Assembly: GCA_900469475.1 (NCBI GenBank)
Contig: UBXG01000011.1
Span: forward strand, 1 to 34,032
Source of the DNA: Hyphomicrobiales bacterium
GTDB taxonomy: Bacteria; Pseudomonadota; Alphaproteobacteria; Rhizobiales; Rhizobiaceae
Length of the DNA stretch: 34,032 bases
Direction of reading: 5' to 3'
Positions 25,156-32,613 of this stretch are shown here, piece after piece (within the stretch, counting starts at the first letter, position 1; every line of letters starts with the position of its first letter). Made by a program: the position numbers and the translations under genes. A model generated the notes under the pieces. It saw nothing but the letters and a program-made list of their open reading frames with translations, was not told the origin of the DNA and searched no databases.

Positions 25156-25463
25156 ATGGACATCTTCATAGCAAAAAAAATATCGAAAACTTCAATCGCT
25201 TGCTCCTCGCGGAGAAAGACTATCGCAAGAAAAAAGTTCTTCTCGAGCTCCTCGGACGCGAAAAAGCGAAGCTGAAAGCAGCAATGGTGGCAAGGACAGT
25301 TAAAGCCGCTTTCTCTTCTGCTCCTCTCGTCACTGTTCCTGTCCCTGCGGAGGCTATGTTGGGTCTTGGTTCTAATTCTTCCTGTCCCTCGCTCATCGGG
25401 AGTTCGCCAACTGTCAGAGCGCTTCAACGATGGGAGAACGAAGGAGGCGCTTTTAGAGCATGA
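25156..25463 (+). CDS. Small protein, frame change at an A8 run (possible slippage)
   Basis: An ATG at 25156 with GAGG six bases upstream opens MDIFIAKK and reaches a run of eight A (25173-25180). In that frame it ends at 39 residues. One reading frame over, the sequence continues NIENFNRLLLAEKDYRKKKV and LLELLGREKAKLKAA. This resembles the common small rhizobial proteins of the kind 'ARxNIExFRxLL....RxxLExLLAEEEAKL'. A one-base slip at A8 would join the two parts. Either RNA polymerase slips there or the gene carries an indel. The part after residue 50 (to 25463) has weak composition. Confidence 0.4.
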
Positions 25464-25554
25464 AAGCGCTCGTCACCGATGCCTCCGTCTGTGGTCGATA
25501 CGAAAAGTTGCTGTTGATTGCAGACCGCTCAAAATCCGCGGGCCTGGGCGTTCG

Positions 25555-26388
25555 TCAATGTGACATGAGGACAGGCAAAATCGGCTGCTCCAAGACACTG
25601 TCGGTTGCGCCGCCCAGGATGAAGTCTCGCAACCTTGAATGTCCAAATGCTCCCATCACGAGTATATCGGCGCCAAGTCCTAGCGCAGCTCGCTGGATGC
25701 TGAGGCCGATGGATAACGAGCCAATGCGAGCTGTTGTTGCGGTTGCATTGACTCCGCTCGAAACCAGGATTTCAGCCAGATGGGCTCCGGTGCTTTTCGG
25801 CAAAGGCTTTTCGCCAGTCAGGGACAGTACTGTGACCCGTTGGGCCCTGAGAATGAGCGCGTTTGCATCACTGACTGCGCGAGCGGCGGCTCTGCTTCCA
25901 TCCCAGGCAATAACCAGATGTTTGATCGGCCCCGCAAAGATCTTGTTGGGAAAGACAATGATTGGCCGGCCAGAGCCGAATATAACAGTTTCGGCGATTA
26001 TGCGAGTATCCGGGATTTCGGCAAGACATTCGAGAATAGTCAGATCAAAAAAACGCGCCTCGGAGGCGGCCGCCTCGTGCAATTGAGGTAAGGTAGCTTT
26101 GGCCGTCCGACTGAATATGTCAATTTTGGCGTCAGCTCCGAGCGTTGTCGCCACGGCCACGAGTGCAGAGGCGCGGCTGCGGCTCAATACTTCCGCTTGT
26201 TCGATCATCTTTGGAGTGTCTAGCAATATCCACGACCATTCGTTGGTGATGTGTGGAATCGCGACACTCAGCGCGTAGACTTGAAGATCTGCGCCGAAAA
26301 ATTCCGCAAATGCTACGGCGTTCGAAATGATCAACTCGGAACTTGAATCGGGATAGGTTGCCAGCGGAAGGAAATATTGTGCCGTCAT
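25555..26388 (-). CDS. Universal stress protein (tandem UspA domains)
   Basis: This 277-residue protein has an N-terminal Usp-like half (FLPLATYPDSSSELIISNAV) and a C-terminal half with KHLVIAWDGSRAAARAVSDA and the ATP-binding signature MGAFGHSRLRDFILGGATDS. GGAGGAGCAGGAC directly precedes the ATG at 26388. It is the same length as the Usp at 19182 but diverged. It probably acts in stress and low-oxygen survival. A degenerate site TTGATCTAAGGCAA lies 65-78 nt before the start. Confidence 0.85.
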   Translation of the reverse strand: MTAQYFLPLATYPDSSSELIISNAVAFAEFFGADLQVYALSVAIPHITNEWSWILLDTPKMIEQAEVLSRSRASALVAVATTLGADAKIDIFSRTAKATLPQLHEAAASEARFFDLTILECLAEIPDTRIIAETVIFGSGRPIIVFPNKIFAGPIKHLVIAWDGSRAAARAVSDANALILRAQRVTVLSLTGEKPLPKSTGAHLAEILVSSGVNATATTARIGSLSIGLSIQRAALGLGADILVMGAFGHSRLRDFILGGATDSVLEQPILPVLMSH

Positions 26389-26452
26389 GTCCTGCTCCTC
26401 CTCTCGTAGAACGCCGCCACTCCCACCATCTATCTCTTCGTGGAGCTCGACA

Positions 26453-26466
26453 TTGATCTAAGGCAA
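26453..26466. promoter_or_regulatory. Degenerate FNR/FixK-type site
   Basis: TTGATCTAAGGCAA has a perfect left half (TTGAT) and a three-of-five right half. It is centred about 71 nt before the Usp start at 26388, in the place expected for a class II activator site. Taken alone it is weak; next to the other boxes it is worth keeping. Confidence 0.35.
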
Positions 26467-26558
26467 ATACTGACGCTGCAAATCGGGCCCAGCCACGCCG
26501 ACACGCATCTCCGCTCGAGATGGATTTGGTAGCCGGCTCTCTCCTTGGCATTTTAAAG

Positions 26559-26948
26559 TCAAATGTCCGCGACCACATCCGCAAGCAACGAGCGGACCTT
26601 GCCTGCCAGACCGTTCAGCACGTCGTTATCGATCGCCTGCATCGACGCGACCGGATCGATGGCGCTCACCATAATATCGCCGCCACCGATCGCGCGCAGG
26701 ATGACATTGCACGGCAACATTGCACCGACCTTCGGTTCCAGTTTCATCGCCTCAAACGCCATGTGCGGATTGCAGGCTCCAAGGATGAGGTAGTCATCAA
26801 CATCGGCGTTGACCTTCTTCTTCATGGTCGCCTTAACGTCGATCTCCGTCAAAACGCCGAAGCCGTGCCTGGAAAGTGCGGACTTCGTCCTTCCGATAAC
26901 ATCTGGGAAACTGGTTCCCGATAAAGTCCTATCAAGCGTGTAGGCCAT
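26559..26948 (-). CDS. DUF302 family protein
   Basis: This 129-residue protein matches the DUF302 fold: FPDVIGRTKSALSRHGFGVL, then EIDVKATMKKKV, YLILGACNPHMAFEAMKLEP and the GAMLPCNVILR strand with the conserved Cys. GGGAGAC lies before the ATG. It has no signal peptide, so it is cytoplasmic here. Function is unknown; in bacteria these proteins often sit next to sulfur, heavy-metal or low-oxygen genes. It is transcribed toward the Usp gene 170 nt away. Confidence 0.8.
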   Translation of the reverse strand: MAYTLDRTLSGTSFPDVIGRTKSALSRHGFGVLTEIDVKATMKKKVNADVDDYLILGACNPHMAFEAMKLEPKVGAMLPCNVILRAIGGGDIMVSAIDPVASMQAIDNDVLNGLAGKVRSLLADVVADI

Positions 26949-27045
26949 TAGAAGTCTCCCTTGGATTGCGGGTATCCCCGCCCATGTTCGATGAACGGGC
27001 TGAGGTCAGTTCAAAAAGACGGCCGCGTGCACAGCCCGCCTTTGA

Positions 27046-27408
27046 TCACTTGTCTTGCATGAACGACTGCATTTCGTCAGGTGTAACTTTGCCGTCATTG
27101 TTTGCATCGACTGCCACAAAAATCCGTTTGAGCATCGCCGTTAGTTCTTCAAAAGAGATCGCACCGTCTCCATCACTATCAGCAATGGCGAAGACGACCT
27201 TCATCATATGCCCCCTCATAGGCATTCCCTCACCCATGCGGGATGGAATCATATTACGGCCCATCATACCGGGAACCATTTCCGAACCGCCCGGCTGGGA
27301 TTGATTGTCCGATTGTGCAAATTCTGGACGGTTCGTTTGAGCCGCCGCGACGCCGATTGCACCGACTAGGGCCAGCAGAGTGATACTTGGCAGTTTGAAG
27401 ATGGGCAT
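27046..27408 (-). CDS. Secreted EF-hand protein
   Basis: This 120-residue protein has a signal peptide (MPIFKLPSITLLALVGAIGV to AAA), a Gln/Asn- and Met-rich linker (MVPGMMGRNMIPSRMGEGMP) and two canonical EF-hand loops. These are DSDGDGAISFEE at about 78-89 and DANNDGKVTPDE near 101-112. It should bind calcium in the periplasm; the Met-rich linker could bind copper, which is speculation. AGGAG seven bases before the ATG fixes the start. A FixK-like box is centred about 86 nt upstream. Confidence 0.8.
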   Translation of the reverse strand: MPIFKLPSITLLALVGAIGVAAAQTNRPEFAQSDNQSQPGGSEMVPGMMGRNMIPSRMGEGMPMRGHMMKVVFAIADSDGDGAISFEELTAMLKRIFVAVDANNDGKVTPDEMQSFMQDK

Positions 27409-27487
27409 TCTGCAGCTCCTCTTTGAGGTTTCAGCTCCACAGATATGGCGCTGCTTTTACCTATACGATGAATGCCATGTCCAAACG

Positions 27488-27501
27488 TTGCGCTGGATCA
27501 A
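27488..27501. promoter_or_regulatory. FixK/FNR-like box before the EF-hand gene
   Basis: TTGCGCTGGATCAA has a perfect right half (ATCAA) and TTGC on the left, which fits the relaxed rhizobial FixK pattern TTG(A/C)-N6-(T/G)CAA. It is centred about 86 nt before the EF-hand start at 27408, giving a leader of roughly 45 nt for a site at -41. Confidence 0.5.
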
Positions 27502-27565
27502 ATCACGCACAGATCACATTTGAGATACGCTACAAGGAGCATGAGATATTAGCAGCGGCGTCCGA

Positions 27566-28504
27566 TCAGCGAGCGAACAAACCGCATCCGCGATGCTTCG
27601 CTTGATCGTGGTGTAGGAATAAGACGGAAAGCCCGACTTCTTCGGCAAGTAGAAGGCCTGCCTCACCAAGAACCATCATTGCTGTCGCCCAAGCGTCAGC
27701 GCTTATGCAGTCTGGAGCAACGACTGTAACAGAGGATGGCGGCATTTTGAGTGGCATTCCTAGACGGGGATCCATTGTGTGCGACAAGCGGCTACCGCCG
27801 ACATCGACCCAATGGCGGTAGTCACCGGACGTGGCAACCGCAGCGTCTTTTAGGTCGAGAATGGAGTGTGGTGCGCGTGCTTCCAGATCGGGCACTTCGA
27901 TGGCGACGATCCAGCCCCGCCCATCAGGTTGGCTACCAAGTGCCCGCAACTCGCCGTCGATGGAGAAAAGCCCCGCATCGATCCCGTTCTCGCGCGCGAC
28001 CTCCGTTAGGCGATCGACGCCGTAGCCTTTGGCAATGGCGTTTAAATCGAAGCGTATGTCCGTATGCCTTCGGGCGCGCGAGCGAGCCCTGTCGAGCTCC
28101 AGGATATCATGGGCCGGGCGGCGGCTGGCAAGGCGAGCGGCCTTTATCTTAGCTTCATTGGCCTCTTTCGGACCGAACCCCCAGGCCGCAACCGCATCGC
28201 TCATGCCAATGTCGAAGGCACCACCCGATGCGTGACCGACGGCAAGGCCCGCGGCCAGAACGGTGAGCAACCGTTCCGGCAGCGCGATCCACTCTCCCGG
28301 CCTTGCGGCATTCAAGCGGTTGAGATCGCTGTCTGGTTTCCAGGTGGACATCTCCTCGTCCACCTCGGCCACAGCACCGGCCATGGCCGTGCGAGCGGAT
28401 TCGACATCGAAATCGGACGGCATGTGGAACAGGGCCGACCAGCGCGTGCCCATGGTCGGACCGTTCAGGGCGTGGCGCGTCAGGTTAGTAAACATCCTCG
28501 GCAT
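27566..28504 (-). CDS. apbE: ApbE-family FAD:protein FMN transferase
   Basis: This 312-residue protein opens MFTNLTRHALNGPTMGTRWS, the family's N-terminal MGT motif. It carries STWKPDSDLNRLN, RFDLNAIAKGYGVDRL, VATSGDYRHWV, the DPRLGMPL loop and the C-terminal SADAWATAMMVLG of ApbE enzymes, which move FMN from FAD to a Ser/Thr of a target. Unlike classical ApbE lipoproteins it has no signal peptide or lipobox. The start overlaps the upstream reductase gene by 20 nt. The presumed target is the DUF2271 protein two genes upstream. DLNAIAKG replaces the usual DLGGIAKG. Confidence 0.85.
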   Translation of the reverse strand: MPRMFTNLTRHALNGPTMGTRWSALFHMPSDFDVESARTAMAGAVAEVDEEMSTWKPDSDLNRLNAARPGEWIALPERLLTVLAAGLAVGHASGGAFDIGMSDAVAAWGFGPKEANEAKIKAARLASRRPAHDILELDRARSRARRHTDIRFDLNAIAKGYGVDRLTEVARENGIDAGLFSIDGELRALGSQPDGRGWIVAIEVPDLEARAPHSILDLKDAAVATSGDYRHWVDVGGSRLSHTMDPRLGMPLKMPPSSVTVVAPDCISADAWATAMMVLGEAGLLLAEEVGLSVLFLHHDQAKHRGCGLFAR

Positions 28505-30683
28505 AGCGTCCCTCTGCTTTCAGTGTTGCAAGGTTGATGCCTCCCGGCGCGAGGATATCCGCGAGAGCCGATGCGACCCCAGCTGCCATCTCAGTTCCGC
28601 CGCAGACGAGAACCTGGCCGCCGCCGGCGATGAGGTTGCAGAGCCGAGCCGCATCCTTGCGCAGTAGGTCTTGCACGTAGGCTGGCGTTCGCGTCCGCGA
28701 GTAGGCGGTCGAGACCGATGCGAGCCGGCCATCGTTCTTCCAGTCGGAAAGCTCTTCGGCATAGAGCGCGTCGTGGGCCGGATGGCGTATGCCGAAGTAG
28801 AGGTGCATTGGCTGTCGCGCAGCATTGGCACGGGCGAATCCGGCCAACGGGCCGACGCCGGCGCCGGCTCCGATCATAATCACCGGCTTGCTGCCCTGCG
28901 CGGGGCGAAAGGCAGGGTTCTGTCGGACGAAGGCTGTCACGGTGTGGCCGGGTTCCAGCGTTGTCAGCTGACCGGAGCAGAGACCACCTTCCTGCTTGCG
29001 CACGCAGATTTCGAGAAAACCGTCTTTCGTACCCGATGCTAGCGAATAGAAGCGCGGCAGGTCAGAGCCTTGTGGTACGACGCCGATCAGGTCTCCGGCC
29101 TCGAAATGAACAAAGCTCTCACCTGTTAGGCGTTGAAAGAGCGGAATTCTCGGCACGGCGAATCGCAGGATCACGGTCTCCGCGTGCAAATTCGCGCCAT
29201 AGTCGCGTCGTGAGACAAGCGAAAGTGTCCATGTCTTTGGCGTAGCCGGTTGGTGGTTTAGTTGGAAATCGAGCTCGAGCGTTTCTGCAAGGCTACGTCC
29301 CCAGCGCGCGAAATCCTGCAGCGACTGGCGATCCACCGTGTCAAACGGCAGAAGTTCGGCCCAGCCCTTTTCTTGGGCAACCTGTGCAATCTGAGCCGCA
29401 AAGCCGCAGAACGTGTGGAAGCTGCGATCACCGAAGCCAAGCACGGCAAGCGACAGATTGGGTTGGGCGGGAAGGCGGTTGAAGTGCTCCAGAAAGCCCT
29501 GTGCACAGGCAGGTGCAGCACCATCGCCGTAGGTGGCGGCGAACAGGATGACCTGTCGGGCCCTCTGCCAGCGGGTGGGGTCGAAGCCTGCCATCGGCGC
29601 CACATGCACGCGAAGTCCCTGTGCTGCAAGCGTGGACTGCAAAGTCTTGGCAAAGCCACGCGTTGTACCACCTTCGCTGGCGACCAATAGGATTGTATCG
29701 GCACTGCCAGCGGGAATGCAAGCCACCTTGCCATCACGGCGGCCTGCAAGCCATACTGAGAGGCCTGTCCATCCCAGAAGCGGTACGCCAAGCGCCGAAC
29801 ATCCGAGAGCAAGCCCGAGCCATGCCATACCCTGGCCCGTGTGCAACATGGTCACGAGATAGGACACGCGATCGATCCAGCCGGCATCAGCCCAGGAAAG
29901 TAGCACGCCATTGCCCTGATCGATGTAGCCTTCGCCTCGCGCGGTCTTCAGCGTAAAGACATCCGTTGCATCGTCGGTAGCTGGAAAATTCAGAGAACGC
30001 AGATCTGCAATCGGTATCTTCTGTAGTGTGGCTATCGAAGCAAGCGCAACGCCAGTCCTGCCGCTAACCTCCGCCGGAAAGGGCGGTGCAGCAGCGCCGT
30101 CGGCCAAGTAGCCAAATGTAGCGGCTGTCATCCAAAGTGCGGTGAACGACGAAAGAAAGAGGCCCGGCAAGGCAAGGCGGGAGACCGCGGCATGAAGCCG
30201 TCGTCCCCCAGCGCCGCGCGTCGGCCTGACCAGGAGGCGCCACCCTCCAGCGCGACGCGCCAGAAGGAATACTCCAGAAATGGAAAGCAGCAGCATGATC
30301 GCCGCGCCGCCCGCCGTGATAAGGCGGCCCGTATCGCCCAGAAAGAGAGAACGGTGGAAATTGGTCAGCCCGCGTTGCAGTGCGGACGCATCGGCGCTGG
30401 CTGCGGGCTTTCCCGTTGAAGGATCAATAACGGCAGAGGCGGGCTGATCGCCTCGCAGATAATAGGCGGTGATGCGACCGGAAGGCGCGCGCCTGATTTG
30501 CTCGACCGAGGGCTCCGCCGCCTGAACCCGCGTCGCGAGGTCCGCGACGCTGATCTCTTGAGCGGCTGGCGTAGTAAACACCTCGGTGGCCGGAAAGACC
30601 GACAGAGCCATGCCGCTCAAAGCGACGGCGACAAGAAGCACGGCGGTAAGGAGCCCGAACCAGCGGTGGAACGACCGAACCAT
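28485..30683 (-). CDS. PepSY membrane protein fused to a CPR/CysJ-like diflavin reductase
   Basis: This 732-residue fusion has three parts. Residues 1-320 are a PepSY_TM module with about four membrane helices and candidate heme histidines in HRWFG, NFHRSLFLG and MLHTGQGMA. Residues 330-470 are a flavodoxin (ILLVASEGGTTRGFA, FAATYGDGAAP, VLGFGDRSFHTFC). Residues 485-732 are an FAD/NADPH reductase (PRFYSLAS, GAGAGVGPLAGF, LVCGGTEMAAG and a C-terminal GRYAEDVY). NADPH electrons would pass by FAD and FMN to membrane heme and outward. It lies 18 nt after the DUF2271 gene and overlaps apbE. Confidence 0.85.
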   Translation of the reverse strand: MVRSFHRWFGLLTAVLLVAVALSGMALSVFPATEVFTTPAAQEISVADLATRVQAAEPSVEQIRRAPSGRITAYYLRGDQPASAVIDPSTGKPAASADASALQRGLTNFHRSLFLGDTGRLITAGGAAIMLLLSISGVFLLARRAGGWRLLVRPTRGAGGRRLHAAVSRLALPGLFLSSFTALWMTAATFGYLADGAAAPPFPAEVSGRTGVALASIATLQKIPIADLRSLNFPATDDATDVFTLKTARGEGYIDQGNGVLLSWADAGWIDRVSYLVTMLHTGQGMAWLGLALGCSALGVPLLGWTGLSVWLAGRRDGKVACIPAGSADTILLVASEGGTTRGFAKTLQSTLAAQGLRVHVAPMAGFDPTRWQRARQVILFAATYGDGAAPACAQGFLEHFNRLPAQPNLSLAVLGFGDRSFHTFCGFAAQIAQVAQEKGWAELLPFDTVDRQSLQDFARWGRSLAETLELDFQLNHQPATPKTWTLSLVSRRDYGANLHAETVILRFAVPRIPLFQRLTGESFVHFEAGDLIGVVPQGSDLPRFYSLASGTKDGFLEICVRKQEGGLCSGQLTTLEPGHTVTAFVRQNPAFRPAQGSKPVIMIGAGAGVGPLAGFARANAARQPMHLYFGIRHPAHDALYAEELSDWKNDGRLASVSTAYSRTRTPAYVQDLLRKDAARLCNLIAGGGQVLVCGGTEMAAGVASALADILAPGGINLATLKAEGRYAEDVY

Positions 30684-30701
30684 AGCAAACGTCTTTCCTG
30701 C

Positions 30702-31172
30702 TCAACGGGTGTAGGTGAAGTCGGCGATATTCCGCCGGCCCTTCGCCATCTGGCCGGAGCCGTTCGACGTTAGCGGCACGATGATGTCGTTCGGGCTGTC
30801 GCGCATGTCTTCGACTGCGGAATCGATATGAAGCTGGTATCCTGCATCGAATAGAGCATCAGCCAGGTCTAGCCTGATCTTGAGTGAACGACCCGCCCCA
30901 ACGCTTGCGCCGGTGATGCCGTTGATTTCGGCGGTATCGCCCGCCGTTGCCCGGTACCAGCCGCTCATATGCTCGTAATATCTGGCCTTGTCGCCGGCCA
31001 TCCACAAGCTGCCGGCATATTTGCCCTTGGCATCCGTGACGTAGTAGGCGAGGTACGCGCCACCGCCGCCATAGTTGCGCATGGTTGTGGTGAACGTGAC
31101 TTCGCGCGCCATAGCAAGGCCGGGAACAGTGAGCGCCGTGGTGACGGCAAGGACCGCAAGAAGCGATTTCAT
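30702..31172 (-). CDS. Periplasmic DUF2271 protein, likely flavinylated
   Basis: This 156-residue protein has a signal peptide (MKSLLAVLAVTTALTVPGLA-MA) and a DUF2271 fold with AREVTFTTTMRNYGGGGAYL, YVTDAKGKYAGSLWMAGD and a PNDIIVPLTSNG end. At residues 84-90 it contains NGITGAS, close to the ApbE attachment motif D-G-x-(S/T)-G-A-(S/T), with Ser90 as the likely FMN acceptor. DUF2271 proteins are known to co-occur with ApbE and PepSY reductases. It is probably the periplasmic electron carrier of this locus. Sequence shows only the motif; flavinylation itself is inferred. Confidence 0.8.
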   Translation of the reverse strand: MKSLLAVLAVTTALTVPGLAMAREVTFTTTMRNYGGGGAYLAYYVTDAKGKYAGSLWMAGDKARYYEHMSGWYRATAGDTAEINGITGASVGAGRSLKIRLDLADALFDAGYQLHIDSAVEDMRDSPNDIIVPLTSNGSGQMAKGRRNIADFTYTR

Positions 31173-31199
31173 AGTATTCTCCTTAAAGGGGTGGACTGT

Positions 31200-31499
31200 T
31201 CAGTTGGTCTGGACTTGTGGCTTGGAGCCCGGCATGAACAGGCCATTGGCAGGCGGGGTGGCATTCTGTTGCTGGACAGCCCCGCTACGGCCGCCGCAGG
31301 TGCCGTCGCCGTCATCGCCGCCGCAATCGTTGGAAGACTGGTGACCATGATCATCGTCCTCGGATTCGTGGTAGCGAGCTAACTCGACTGCGCTCGCGGC
31401 TTTCGTTTTCAGCGTGTCTAATGGCATGGCCAGACTGCCGAATGCGACGGAAATGCCGGTGCTGACGCAGGCAGCCAGGATAAGGTTGCGGTAGGTCAT
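31200..31499 (-). CDS. Small exported His/Asp/Cys-rich protein
   Basis: This 99-residue protein has a signal peptide (MTYRNLILAACVSTGISVAF to about residue 25). The mature part holds the metal-ligand-rich stretch YHESEDDDHGHQSSNDCGGD and then DGDGTCGG, with two cysteines. AGGAAG precedes the ATG. It lies 28 nt upstream of the DUF2271 gene in the same direction. I recognise no family. Binding of a metal, perhaps copper, nickel or calcium, is suggested by composition only. Confidence 0.65.
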   Translation of the reverse strand: MTYRNLILAACVSTGISVAFGSLAMPLDTLKTKAASAVELARYHESEDDDHGHQSSNDCGGDDGDGTCGGRSGAVQQQNATPPANGLFMPGSKPQVQTN

Positions 31500-31586
31500 T
31501 TTTACTTCCTGTTGGGGATGTGGATGGGGATTGGCAGGAGGGGTCAGCGATGGTCGCGGGTTCCTTCGTCTCGATAATTTCGAGCG

Positions 31587-31820
31587 TCACGGGATTGTTT
31601 TTGGTTCAAAGCGACGGCCATCCTTGTCGGTGCCGTAGATTTCGCAACAGCCGTCATCGATCTTGATGTGCTTCAGCGTCCTGGCTCGGTCCTCGGCCAT
31701 CGCACGGCCGGCTTCGCACGTGCTCCAGTCCTCGATTAGAATGTCGCGATTGGCCCTGGCCTGGACAGACGTCGCGGCCATGATGGCCCAATCCAGAAAT
31801 GGCAGGATACCGCTTTTCAT
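31587..31820 (-). CDS. Small PepSY-like exported protein
   Basis: The ATG at 31820 follows GAGAGGAAA and gives 77 residues; the longer upstream frame is not coding. A hydrophobic start (MKSGILPFLDWAIMAATSVQ-A) serves as a short signal or anchor. A single PepSY-like half follows: LKHIKIDDGCCEIYGTDKDG then RRFEPKTIP, which is the typical 'I..IEIDDGCYEV.A.DKDG.R.E' of small periplasmic PepSY proteins. It is the first gene of the leftward operon, divergent from the two-component genes. These proteins often carry the signal or electrons sensed in such loci. Confidence 0.7.
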   Translation of the reverse strand: MKSGILPFLDWAIMAATSVQARANRDILIEDWSTCEAGRAMAEDRARTLKHIKIDDGCCEIYGTDKDGRRFEPKTIP

Positions 31821-31872
31821 TATCGTTTCCTCTCTTAGTCGGATCGATAAATGGCGTTGCAAGCTGACCAGT

Positions 31873-31914
31873 ACCTTACAAACGAGGCGACATTGCTTCA
31901 GCTTCCCGTAAGGT
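31873..31914. promoter_or_regulatory. Divergent control region with a spaced inverted repeat
   Basis: ACCTTAC at 31873-31879 and GTAAGGT at 31908-31914 form a 7-bp perfect inverted repeat with a 28-base gap. It lies in the 133-bp space between the electron-transfer operon (leftward) and the response regulator (rightward). It is a candidate binding site for that regulator. Alternative readings as chance are possible. Confidence 0.35.
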
Positions 31915-31953
31915 GGCAGGTGGACTAGGAGATGAGTGAAACGGGGGACAGCG

Positions 31954-32613
31954 ATGCGGGTTCTGCTGATCGAAGACGATACCGCGCTGGGCGCTGCCAT
32001 TCGCGACCAGGTCGTCGCTGACGGCCATTCAGTTGACTGGGTTACCCGGCTGGATCGGTCAGGGGACGCGCTTGCCGCCGCCGGCTTTGATCTGATACTT
32101 CTGGACCTCATGCTGCCCGATGGCCTCGGCATTCCCTTCCTGAAGGCTTTGCGCGGTCGAGGCGATGTCACGCCCGTGATGATCCTGACTGCACTCGATC
32201 AGGTCTCGGACCGGATTGCCGGGCTGAATGCCGGTGCCGACGATTACATGGTGAAGCCTTTCGATCTTGCGGAGCTTTCCGCCCGCATTGGTTCGGTGGC
32301 CCGCCGCTACACCGGCAATCCGAATCCCATCGTTGCGCTCGGCCCACTCAATATTGACCTGGCCGCGCGAAGCGTCACGCTGAATGGCAAGCCCATTGTT
32401 CTTACCGCGCGAGAATGGGTTCTGTTCGAGGCGTTCCTGCAGCGTCCCGGCCAGCTCCTTTCCAAGGCACAACTGGAAGAAAGGCTCTATTCTTTCGATA
32501 CGGAAATCGACAGCAACGCCATTGAGGTCCATGTCAGCCGGCTGCGCAAGAAGCTTGGCGCCCATGTGATCGAGACCGAGCGCGGACTAGGCTATCGACT
32601 GGGACGACCATGA
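31954..32613 (+). CDS. OmpR/PhoB-family response regulator
   Basis: The ATG at 31954 gives 219 residues and has GGGGGA upstream. The receiver domain has the acidic pocket Glu7, Asp8 and Asp9, phosphorylation site Asp51 in LILLDLMLPDGLG, and Lys101 in DDYMVKPFD. The C-terminal winged helix reads VTLNGKPIVLTAREWVLFEA and SNAIEVHVSRLRKKLG. Overall it is close to the QseB/TctD/PmrA group. It overlaps the kinase start by 4 nt and should control the divergent operon. Confidence 0.85.
   Translation: MRVLLIEDDTALGAAIRDQVVADGHSVDWVTRLDRSGDALAAAGFDLILLDLMLPDGLGIPFLKALRGRGDVTPVMILTALDQVSDRIAGLNAGADDYMVKPFDLAELSARIGSVARRYTGNPNPIVALGPLNIDLAARSVTLNGKPIVLTAREWVLFEAFLQRPGQLLSKAQLEERLYSFDTEIDSNAIEVHVSRLRKKLGAHVIETERGLGYRLGRP

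Noticed and set aside
31821..32171. Long N-terminal extension of the small PepSY-like gene to 32171
   Set aside because: It runs antisense through the response regulator; the ATG at 31820 has GAGAGGAAA upstream.
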